This document shows, in pieces, positions 43,430 to 52,362 of a stretch of 64,000 nucleotides of DNA. How positions within the stretch are numbered: the stretch's first letter is position 1; every line of letters starts with the position of its first letter. The DNA comes from Armigeres subalbatus (taxonomy: Eukaryota > Arthropoda > Insecta > Diptera > Culicidae): the NCBI RefSeq assembly GCF_024139115.2, contig NW_026943215.1:62001-126000 (forward strand). The letters run 5' to 3'. The translations under genes and the position numbers were made by a program. The notes below the pieces were generated by a model. That model had not been told where the DNA came from. It did not search any database and worked only from the letters and a program-made list of their open reading frames with translations.

Positions 43430-43620
43430 AGTGCGGGTTTTCTCTTGTTTCGGACAGCAGAACCATCACGCGATCGGCCGAAATATTGTGTTCGGCATTG
43501 CACGGCCGGTAATAAAGTTAATCAGTTCAGTGCGTGTTTTCTCTTGTTTCGGACAGCAGAACGATCACGCGATATTGTGTTCTGGATTGCGCGGCCGATA
43601 ATAAGAGTAGCCATCGAATA
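43430..43620 (+). repeat. Two tandem ~99-bp units resembling a retroelement 5' UTR
   Basis: TTTCTCTTGTTTCGGACAGC, GAACGATCACGCGATATTG, GTGTTC and TTGCGCGGCCGATAATAA recur 99 bases apart (43441 and 43540); a short third start (AGTGCAGTGCATGTTTTAG) follows. The I-clade element's 5' end on the minus strand (about 27340-27425) shows related words (GCGGATTGTGTTCGG), so this may be a detached I-clade promoter region. Tandem 5' UTR units are known in that clade. Confidence 0.5.
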
Positions 43621-43739
43621 AGTAAGTGCAGTGCATGTTTTAGTCGTCGGGAAAGAAATAAGATGTCTATCTTGTATTCGGTGGCTCGTGCGCATGTTGT
43701 GCGCTGTTGAAAAAAGCGAGATCTTCAATAGTTTGCTGC

Positions 43740-44030
43740 CCGAGCAGGAGAAACTGTTTTTGAATAAATTGGCACCGAATCTTTCGATTTTTTCGATACG
43801 GATCAATGGTTTCCTGTGCGAAAACTGCTAGCCACGGTGCCCTGGTAGACCGTTATTATAAAATAAAAATGTCTATCAAAACCAAGTACAGGGCTCGATT
43901 CCTGTGCTAATTCTACACCTCTGGACCAATTTTTTTAAAAATCCTCGAGAATCTCGGAATTCTTGATTTGATGTTTTTAGTTAAGAAATTTCAAAAGAAT
44001 CCATATAAGAATTCAATAATATCACCAAAA
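43740..44030 (+). repeat. Dispersed repeat family A, copy with tRNA-like segment
   Basis: CTGTTTTTGAATAAATTGGC at 43755 matches the inverted block near 3900; TGCTAGCCACGGTGCCC, AAAATAAAAATGTC and CAAAACCAAGTACAGGG match the inverted block 50220-50430. GTACAGGGCTCGATTCCTGT contains a B-box-like core with a perfect 5-bp stem (ACAGG/CCTGT), and TAGCCACGGTG is a weak A box. This suggests a tRNA-derived SINE part. Confidence 0.5.
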
Positions 44031-44044
44031 ATCCAGATGAATCC

Positions 44045-44275
44045 ACCTAGATAGATGTCCTTCAATTCTTCTTGAACATGCCAGTTGGAAGTAACCACCA
44101 GCTCTGCAGGGTTGCTGTCCGGCATTCTTGAAATATGGCCTGCCCATCGTACCCTTCCAGCTTTAGCTACCTTCTGGGTACTGGGTTCGTCGTAGAGCTG
44201 GGCGAGCTCTTGTTTCAACCTGTGTCGCCACACACCATTCTTTTGCACAATGCCAAAGATGGCCCTAAGCACGCT
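44045..44275 (-). mobile_element. RTE-clade 3' fragment, minus strand
   Basis: The minus frame reads GIVQKNGVWRHRLKQELAQL, then KAGRVRWAGHISRMPDSNPA, the conserved C-terminal segment of RTE polyproteins, closest to the divergent copy at 28078-28130. It is 5'-truncated and keeps an open frame of about 80 codons. Confidence 0.75.
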
Positions 44276-45414
44276 TTACCGTTATTAGAACCATTAATAT
44301 TTACAACTGACTTATCTTACCAAACTGACTTAAGCATGTTTTTGTATGGCTAACTTGCTCGAGTTTGATATAAGTGTTGCTTTCAATGTTTAATAGAATG
44401 AAAGGTAAAAAATAATTTTAATTTTTTTATTTTCATAATGGAGAGAAGTAAGACCAGAGTTCGTGTAGAATAATAGTAGTTAGAAGCTATTATACTGGAT
44501 CACAGCACTAATTAACCGATCTTTGCTGCCAAATCTTGTAAAAGTTCTAATCAACGGAATAGAAAAAGCATGTTTGATATGTAAGCCAAAACCTGCTCCG
44601 GTACCTCTACAGAGCCATCAATTGATTCCTCAAAACCATGCTCGAGTTTCAAGGAGTTGTATCTTGCGTACACTTTTTTTTAAATCATTCAGAACTTGCT
44701 GATTGAAATATTAATTAGAAAATTGTTAATGTTTAAGCAGAGTAATGCCGTAATCCGAAAGATCGGGATTCTGGTGACCTCTACGCAATTTGTTGATGCC
44801 CCATCTGTACTTGGTTCACCCATAAATTTACTCAACATGGTGCTTCTCGAGCAACTTAAAAATCGTATTAACAATTCCGAACTAGATATGTAGTGACGGA
44901 AATAAGCAAAGGCTCATTTTGTTTCTTTATTAAAGTGTTTTTAAAAGTTCAAAAATTGAATATTTCTTCGTCGTAACCGGAAACCCAAAAGAATATGCAC
45001 AAAGCTTGTAAATTTTTTTCTTTCTTTTGTGCATTTTTTCTGTTGTTTTCCTTGGTTCTCGAGATCTCATTCTATTTGCCGAGCTCACTCGTAGCTTTTC
45101 CTTATCCCTATTTTTAGAGTCATTACAAGTCCGATGATCCTTTTGCGGGGAAATCTCAGAATATGATAAAGCTCCGTTAACTCAATTGTTACTGAGTTTA
45201 TTTACCGCGTGAAAGTGTCGTTGAAGGATCCTTAGTCTATAGACTAGGAAGCGGAGCTCATTTGCGACGCAATTGAGTATCCGTGGAAAAAGTTTTCACG
45301 TGTTTTCTTTTTAAAAAAATCACGCTTCCGCAGAGTCAGTCGTGCGCATCCATTGAGTTGAACATCATCGGTGCCCCTCGCACCGCCTATCTCCGTGTCC
45401 TGTCCTGTCACGAC
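44276..45414. other. Unassigned interval with one short ORF
   Basis: AT-rich. A 65-codon plus ORF (44696-44893) includes IGILVTSTQFVDAPSVLGSP and ends LLEQLKNRINNSELDM; it is non-repetitive and a TTTAAGCAG acceptor-like site lies inside it at about 44740. No family is recognised. The rest shows no repeat or gene. Confidence 0.25.
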
Positions 45415-45421
45415 CATTAAC

Positions 45422-46490
45422 ATGGTTGGGTCCAGTAAGCTTCGCGTCACGGTCAGTAATCGCAAACAGGCCAACGAGATGGCCATCTGTGAGCTTTTGA
45501 ACAGCAGTGTGTGAGATCGCGGTGGTGGTGACGGATGGAAGTATGACATGCGACGATTTGAAACAAGGTTTCTTTCGTTTCAAGAACGTTTCTTTGCCTC
45601 CTGTTGCGATACTGCATTGCAAACAAATGTTTTCGGTGTCGTAGGAGGGAGAGAAGCGGATTTATTCCCCGTCTGACTCTTTCTGCGTCACCTTCTCCGG
45701 GTCCGCGCTACCTGACTACGTAGTAATTGGTAATCTTCGGCTACCTGTTCGGCTGTATGTACCGAAGGTGATGAATTGTCTTAATTGCAATTAATTGTCT
45801 TAACCGCTCAGTACTGCTGCAATAAACCTCGCTGTGCATCATGCGGAGAGAAGCATGCGGATGGCGCGTGCAAGACGGCACCGAAATGTGTCTATTGTAA
45901 TGAAAGCCCTCCCCATGATCTTGAAGCTTGTCCAACGTACATACAGCAGCAAATTCACCAGAAACGGTCTCTTCAGCAGCGTTCTCGGCGAAGCTACGCC
46001 GAGAAATGTTGAGGGAGGCCGCTTCTCCAGTTGTTTTTGACACCATCTGCTTTGGACGATAAAGATAGTTCTGACTCCGAAGCTGGGAATGTGGCTCCCT
46101 TTGTTTTCAATGGCTCAACGAGGAAAAGAGGAAACAGAGCCAGCAACCCCCGAAAATCCAAGAAAGCAGCTGCAAAGTGAGCCCCAACCCAACATAGACC
46201 AATTCACCGCGGGAGGAAATACTCAAAACGTTCTACTTTTGTGATTTCACATCAGGATGATCGAGAGTTTCCACCGCTTCCAGAAACATCTAAAATCCCA
46301 GATGCCCCAATTTTTTGCGATTTCTCAGCCAGAAAGAGAACATAGAGAGCGAGCAGAAAAACCTCCGAGCGCTCCAATGTTTACACTTTCTGGCATCGTG
46401 GAGCTCATCCTCAACTTCTTTGATGCTTTCGACCCGGTCGATCATGCGCCGATGTCTGGCTGTCGCATGTCAGGTGGCTATCCGAGGAAA
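45422..46490 (+). pseudogene. I-clade ORF1 (gag-like with CCHC knuckles), 5'-truncated and frameshifted
   Basis: The first segment reads MVGSSKLRVTVSNRKQANEM. Zinc knuckles follow at 45815-45950: CCNKPRCASCGEKHADGACK and KCVYCNESPPHDLEACP. RSLQQRSRRSYAEK comes next, and the C-terminal FTLSGIVELILNFFDAFDP lies at 46380-46440. At least two frameshifts separate these. The family's ORF1 binds RNA and is needed for transposition. The N-terminal half is missing. Confidence 0.75.
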
Positions 46491-46499
46491 ACACCTCGC

Positions 46500-49270
46500 C
46501 TCGATATATCTTCTCCAAACACCGCGATATCTCGTAGAGATCTCTCGCACATCTGCTCGAGCTCATTTATTATTATCGCTCTTTCCATTTGTTCGAGCTC
46601 ATTATCGTTGGACTATACTTGGAAGGTGGTTCAAGATCCCCATGGTAGTAATCATTTGCCGATCGAAGTTTCGATTTCCAATGGACATAATCAATCTGTT
46701 TCTATCGACCTCTCATATGACTTCACGAATCACATCGATTGGGAAAATATGCAGAGGCCATCATTGATGGCGTACAGTCGATAGAAGACTTTTCCCGCGA
46801 GAAGAATACGAATTCGTATCCCAGTTGATCCTTGACAGCGCTCTTCAGGCACAACGCCGGCCAGTGCCAGGAGCTTCGGTTCGTAGGAAACCACCCAGTC
46901 CGTCCGTGGTGGGATGTCGAGTATACGCAACTTCATCGCAAGAAATCCGTCGCGTTCAAAGCATTTTGGAAACACGGTTCGATCGTTCTTCACAAAACGG
47001 TACATCGCGCTCACTCTTGTTGAAGGTTTATCGCGCGAGACCTCAATGAGAACTCTGTGGACCGTCGGGAGAAGAATGCGCAACGCGTCGTCCGTAAACG
47101 AAGATCGTGAAAGTTCGTCGCGTTGGATACTCGACTTCGCAAAGAAAGTTTGTTGGCGGATTCGGATTCGGTACCGGTGAAGCAAGAGTTACGTGATGCT
47201 TTTACTGACAGGGATGATATGGATCGTCCCTTTTCGATGTGTGAATTCTCACTTGCTCTCCTTTCATGTAACAATTCCGCTCCAGGGATGGATAGAATCA
47301 GGATCAATTTGGTTAAAAACCTCCCAGACGTCGCGAAGAGGCGCTTATTGAGCTTGATCAACCAGTTACTGGAGTGCAACATTGTTCCGGATGATTGGAG
47401 GCAAGTGAGGGTGATAGCCATCCAGAAGCCCGGAAAATCTGCGTCGGATTATAATTCGTATCGCCCAATCGCGATGCCGTCCTGTCTTCGGAAATTGTTG
47501 GAGAAGATGATTCTCTTCCGGCTAGACAAATAGGTAGAATCGAATAATTTTTTGTCAGATACACAATTTGGTTTCCGCAGGAGCAAGGAAACGAACGACT
47601 GTCTTGCGTTGCTTTCTTCAGAAATTCTGCTTACTTTCGCTAAAAAGGAGCAAATGAGCTCAGTGTTTTTGAACATTAAGGGGGCTTTTGATTCAAACTT
47701 CATGCGTGTGGATTTTCACCAATTTTAAACAATTATTTGTACAATTTGTTGTCAGAGAAGCGTATGAGTTTTTCTCATGGTGACTCGGCAACTTCACGAA
47801 TTAGCTACATGGGTCTCCCTCAGGGCCTCATGTTTAAGCCCCTTCTTTACAATTTTTACGTCAGAGACATTGATGAATGTCTCATCAGAAAAATATATTA
47901 AGCTCTTTTGTGGAATGTATTAAACCGTCTAAGACGAATTAAGTACCGCCCATTTAATTCCACCAGTTAATTTTCGTTATCTTTGCAGATACGTATTTCG
48001 ACCACAACTGTGTGGTCGTCTTCAGTGTCTTGTACTTGACTCGACAAGTCTAGACAATTTATCCACTAGGGCTACTATGCTGGGTATCGAATTCTCTCCG
48101 AAGAAAACTGAGATGGTTGTCTTTCAAAAAACATAAGCCGACCAAGTTTCCTGCTCCAACTGATGGGTAAGACAATCACTCATAGCATGTCTTCTAAATA
48201 CCTCGGGGTCTGGTTCGACTCGAAATGTACCTTCGGGAAGCACATTGTGTATCTGACACAAAAATGCCAGACACGGATAACCTTCATGCGATCCATCACC
48301 GGAACATGGTGAGGGAGCGCATCCCGAAGCTCTTATAACGTTGTCTCGAACAACCATTTTGTCGGTCCTCGAATACGGCAGTTTTTGCTTTCAGTCTGCG
48401 GCTAAAACACACATGCTGAAGCTTCAACGGATTCAGTACCGTTGTCTCCGTATCGCGTTAGGGTTGTGCGGGGAATTCGACCCATACGATGAGCCTGGAA
48501 GTACTTTGCGGGAGTACTGCCGTTGACAGATCGTTTCGCGGAATTATCGCTCCGGTTCCTCATCCGCTGTGAGGTTCTCAATCCATTGGTCATTGTTGTT
48601 GCTGGAGGTCACATATGTTGCTGGAGGTAAGCCCATCTTCGGTTGACACCAACCGTGCTAACTTCTTAGACTCTTACAGTTCCTCTGTTACTTTTGATCT
48701 GTCCATGAAGCAGGAGGTTCATGGAATACCAGACTTCCTTCGTGCGGAGGTCATACCTCCATTATTTGCAAGCAAATACGGGCATGCCAGCGAGGAGAGA
48801 AGCTTTTTTACAGACGGGTCAAAAATAGATGACTCCACTGGTTTCGGTGTTTTTAACGTTTTTCATAGCGCCTACTTCAAGCTGAAAGAGCCTAGTTCCG
48901 TGTATACCGCTGAGCTAGCAGCTGTACACTATTCACTTGAGCATATTGCATCCCTACCTCCTGACCACTTCTTTATCTTCACCGACAGTCTAAGTACCCT
49001 GGAGGCTGTTCGGTCAATGAAACCTGTAAAGCACTCAGCGTATCTTCTAACCGGGATACGGAAAGCTTTGAGTGCTATCAAAACGGTCATTCACAATAAT
49101 GGCTTGGGTCCCTTCTCATTGCTCGATCCCGGGAAATGAGAGCGCGGACTCTTTGGCTAAGGTGGGCGCTATGGAAGGTGATATTTAAGACCGGAAAATC
49201 ACCTTCGATGAGTTTTTCACATTAGTTTGTCAAGAAACCTTGAACAGCTGGCAACAGAAATGGACAAATG
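46500..49270 (+). pseudogene. I-clade ORF2 (RT and RNase H), endonuclease largely deleted
   Basis: Only the endonuclease end remains (LDYTWKVVQDPHGSNHLPI at 46607-46665; the usual SDHLPI His/Asp motif reads SNHLPI). RT: 47123-47533 is open with LSCNNSAPGMDRIRI, DDWRQVRVIAIQKPGKSASD and SYRPIAMPSCLRKLLEKM, then TQFGFRRSKETNDCLALLSS. The ADD motif is absent at the insertion (47893-48045). RNase H at 48615-49139 has FTDGSKIDDSTGFGVF, TAELAAVHYSLEHI and FIFTDSLSTLEAV, giving the catalytic D, E and D. Confidence 0.8.
47893..48045. mobile_element. Short foldback-like insertion, copy 1 (partial)
   Basis: TTAAGCTCTTTTGTGGAATG, AACCGTCTAAGACGAATTAAG, TTTAATTCCACCAGTTAATT, GCAGATACGTATTTCGACC and ACAACTGTGTGGTCGTC match the insertion at 60501-60650, partly in rearranged order. 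It sits where the I-clade RT catalytic motif should be, so element sequence is missing here as well as inserted. Confidence 0.6.
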
Positions 49271-49702
49271 GGGGGTTGGGTAGATGGCTGTATTCAATTC
49301 GCCCGCATCTTGTCTGTTGTTCCCCATGACGAATGTTTTCCTCTTGTTCTGCATTTCAATGTGTGTCGTTAATCCCTTCCGTAAATCTTCCTCTCGTTGT
49401 TGTCTCCCAAAAAAATGTTTTTTTATCCCGTTACAGATGCGAAACATGGCGAAGAATGTCAACTTTGTGAGCATCAGCATTGTAATTACTTAAGTACCCT
49501 AAAATCCTTTTCCTTTCCTACTGTATTATTGTGTTCCCTAACCTCGACCAAACCGCGAGTCTTTCAGTTCCCCAAAACTAAACTATGTATAAGAATCAAG
49601 AAAAGTATTGTAAAACCTGATTTCGGCTCCGTAACGCTTCACGGCAAATGAGCCTTCCAAATAAACGAGAGATTTAAAAAAATAATAATGATGAACAACT
49701 AC

Positions 49703-49845
49703 CCCAGTCAACACAAGATCGTATATGTTGTCACATAAGATGCTAAAAAGGGGGCCATATAGATACTTCCCCATACAATATGTACGTATATCGCCTCCAC
49801 TTTAGCATCTTATGTTGCATCATATACGATTTTGTGTTGACTGGG
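49703..49845. mobile_element. MITE with CCCAGTCAACACAA ends
   Basis: CCCAGTCAACACAAGATCG, TATATG and CACATAAGATGCTAAA on the left are mirrored by TTTAGCATCTTATG, CATATACGATTTTG and TGTTGACTGGG on the right, so the arms are about 45 bp around a ~45-base centre. Total length is 143 bases. Flanks AACTAC and ACACTAC give no certain target duplication. Confidence 0.75.
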
Positions 49846-50099
49846 ACACTACTTTAAACAAATATTTAAGCTGTTGGTTTTTTCATCAATTTTTTCCATA
49901 CTCCAATCTTTACTTATGATGCTCGAATACATTTGTGAATACAATAAAAAAATACAAACTTTAATCTGAATGGCATTCAACAAAGAATCTGCAGCCTGCA
50001 CGTGAATTCATGAATGGTTCTGAACGAGAGGTAGCATTCTTGAAAATAGACGGCTTCAAGCCATACAAAAAACATACCTACTAAGTCAGTTTGCTTGAG

Positions 50100-50143
50100 C
50101 TTAATCAGTTGTAATTTAAAAATATATATATATATATATATAA
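50100..50143. repeat. AT microsatellite (ATATATAT)
   Basis: A run of about ten TA dinucleotides at 50120-50142 preceded by A-rich sequence. Nothing else of note lies within 49846-50219. Confidence 0.7.
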
Positions 50144-50219
50144 TTGTAATAAAGGCAACAAATGCAAACTGGTTGAAAACAACTTGGACCACTTTTTGGG
50201 CGGCTTTGAAGGTATTTTG

Positions 50220-50830
50220 GGGATATTATTGAATTAAAATATAGATTCTTTTAAAATTTCCTAATTAAAAATTTCAAATCAAGATTTCTCGAGATTCCTC
50301 CTAGGGATTTTTCAAAACATTGGTCCAGAGGTGCACAATTACCACAGGAATCGATCCCTGTACTTAGTTTTGATGGACATTTTTATTTTATAGTAACGGT
50401 TCATGGGCACCGTGGCTAGCAGTACTCCATAAATGCTCTTCAAAATACATGCACATAAGTAATTTTCTATACAATCCTGAACAATTTTTTCTTGCCAGAA
50501 TACGTAGTTTTGTACACTTAAAATAATTCGTTGAATTCGGTAAAATTTTACCGAAATCTCAACAGCAGAACGGTTCGGTAATAATTTTACAGATTTTTGT
50601 CATTTTTTCCATTGTCCAACTGTCAAAATAACTGAATATCAGTAAAATTATTTACCGAACAGTTCTGCTGTTGAGATTTCGGTAGAATTTTACCGAATTC
50701 GGCAATTTATTTTAAGTGTGTGGACGAGGATTCAGAATATATAAAAAATCTCATTTTTGCCAAACATGTTTCTCAAACAAACGGTTCAATTGTATGTTTT
50801 TTTGTTCCTGTACATGAACAATAATGAATT
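50220..50830 (+). repeat. Dispersed repeat family A, longest copy
   Basis: The first 210 bases are the reverse complement of 43845-44030 (including the tRNA-like ACAGG stem segment), then AGTACTCCATAAATGCTCTTC and GCCAGAATACGTAG match the inverted block 3660-3800. After a nested foldback, GAGGATTCAGAATATATAAA and TTTCTCAAACAAACGGTTC complete it. This is the best reference for the family's structure in the window. Confidence 0.6.
50511..50721. mobile_element. Foldback MITE nested in dispersed repeat A
   Basis: Ends are CACTTAAAATAATTCG and CAATTTATTTTAAGTG; the arms continue through AATTCGGTAAAATTTTACCG and ATCTCAACAGCAGAAC with their inverted partners, about 75 bp each. Copy 1 of the host repeat (minus, near 3660) reads GTATTTTTGGAAGAGG where this element lies, so the insertion is precise within a base or two. 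Flanks TGTA and TGTG suggest a short target duplication. Confidence 0.75.
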
Positions 50831-51533
50831 TGGTATAATAATAATTTTCACTAAATACGAAAAAGAATATATACATAACATTTGGTTATGTGCTGGACAG
50901 TAAAACATTTACCGAGGTCCTCAGTAAGGAATGACATTTGTCATAATTTATAACTACCGATCCACTCAGAAAATGTATTTTTGCTAAGAAGATGCCGAAC
51001 GCTCGACTGTGCGAATCTTCTCCATTTTTTTGCTGAGTTTCGGTAATAAAATTAAGTATGTATATTTCTGAAACTACGGTACTGAAATTGAAAAATCAAC
51101 TCTGGGTATTACACCGATAATCAACTATTCTACGGCAAAGATTCAAAAATAAAATCCTCAACTTTTAAACTTAATATTCTGCCGTAGAAGTTCATTTTCA
51201 TGAACTATTGGCTGAAATGTCAATAGGCTACATTTTACATGCAACAATTTTTGGTAATATTGACAATTTTACGTCGAAAAAAATCGCCTAAAATCTTCAC
51301 CCTTTGTTCCTTTCCGAGGTGAAAGAGCACCAATGCCGGATGAATATTCATCGTTCGTCTATTATTCAACTTAATGTGGGTTGGTTTTGCTTTTCGATAT
51401 GTCGGAAAGGTATCCCCATTGACTGCATCATCGAAGGACATCAGCTAAGGTCGATAAATTATTCATGTTCGATGGGAAAGATAACGTCCCAGTGTTGTTC
51501 TCGGAGGCATCAAATCTTGGCCAGTCGTTCTTT
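50831..51533. other. Unassigned interval
   Basis: AT-rich sequence. The minus ORF 51235-51441 (68 codons, MSFDDAVNGDTFPTYRKAK start, basic) is non-repetitive and on the same strand as the exon-like ORFs to its right, but no splice structure or domain was recognised. Confidence 0.3.
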
Positions 51534-51773
51534 TCAGAAAAAGTAGCTCATGAATATTTTTGCCATATATTCTTTGATTGGTTTTGGATGTTGGGTATTG
51601 GCTTCTCTTCGAGTGTGGTGACCAGGAGAAATTCTTAAATGTCTTGTGGCTGTTGACACCAGGTCATCCATGGTTCGACACCTAATGGGCAATAAGACAC
51701 TTAACAAAAAGTACTCATGACCTCCAGCTGTCTGCAGAATATCTTGTCCTGTCTCCAAATTGCTCTTATTACC
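51534..51773 (-). CDS. Exon-like ORF, minus strand, unknown product
   Basis: On the minus strand TTCTGTCACTTGCAG is a good 3' splice site, ending at 51774. It is followed by an open frame reading GNKSNLETGQDILQTAGGH and, further on, MDDLVSTATRHLRISPGHH before a stop at 51534. It lies 3' of the exon-like ORF at 51963-52352 on the same strand. No domain is recognised, and the possible donors are weak, so this may be chance. Confidence 0.25.
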   Translation of the reverse strand, partial: GNKSNLETGQDILQTAGGHEYFLLSVLLPIRCRTMDDLVSTATRHLRISPGHHTRREANTQHPKPIKEYMAKIFMSYFF

Positions 51774-51962
51774 CTGCAAGTGACAGAAACATTACTTTAT
51801 CACCTCCAATGCCATCACGTAATCATCATAATTTCATATTTTCATATCGCGCCCCATTTGCAGCAATTACTCCTCAGTTTGCGACGTAAGCCCACCTTTC
51901 CTTCGCTTGTTCTCCAGCTAACACCAGGAAAAAAAGTGTAAAAATGATAATCTGTTAATCAT

Positions 51963-52352
51963 TGCAGTCCATATTCCACGCCATGCTCGACAGGGAAATC
52001 AAATACAGGTGGCTGCTTGAAGAGCACACGCTCCCGTCCGTTTGGTGTCGCGAAATAAGGACGGATGTACATTGAAATGTTTGACGACCTGTCGCCGCCA
52101 CCACTGCCGTCGTCGTTGAACTTCCTCACCTCGCCGTAAGGATGATGGTGATGCACCCTCACGCAGAGTGTGTCCTTTTGTTTATCGGCGAGCATTGCTT
52201 CATATTTTTCGGCGGTGTAGAATCTGTTTAACGTCGTGGGATGATCATTTTTTCTGGCTGCCAGACTTGCAAATGAGTCTTTGAGAGATGTTGGAATGCA
52301 CCTGAACGGAGGTGACAATATTTGGATACATCTGGAGCAGATTTTCCTGAAT
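51963..52352 (-). CDS. Exon-like coding block, minus strand, unknown host protein
   Basis: On the minus strand GGTTGACATAG may be a 3' splice site at the edge of the C/A tract. It is followed by IEIQENLLQMYPNIVTSVQ and SNISQRLICKSGSQ in one frame, then, after a run of six A at 52249-52254, KNDHPTTLNRFYTAEKYEAM and on to YFATPNGRERVLFKQPPVF and VEHGVEYGLQ-stop in another. Removing one A would join the two frames into about 130 residues. Codon use is balanced and the sequence is non-repetitive. The product is not recognised. A one-base sequencing error, a dead exon or two unrelated frames are all possible. Confidence 0.45.
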
Positions 52353-52362
52353 CTCGATAACT

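Larger units (their letters stand above)
45415..49692 (+). mobile_element. I-clade (MosquI-like) non-LTR retrotransposon, plus strand, internally deleted
   Basis: ORF1 with zinc knuckles is followed by ORF2 whose endonuclease is mostly deleted but which keeps RT and RNase H. The 3' end has AATAAA (49660-49665), then a short A run and TAATAATAATG, the TAA-type tail characteristic of I elements. It is about 4.3 kb against about 5.5 kb for the minus-strand copy. The RT catalytic block is missing, replaced by a short foldback insertion at about 47893-48045. Open frames of up to about 175 codons survive, so this copy looks younger than the RTE copies. Confidence 0.85.

Noticed and set aside
43845..43925. 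tRNA gene with a perfect T stem
   Set aside because: The acceptor and D stems cannot be formed, and the block recurs at 50220-50430 as part of a repeat.
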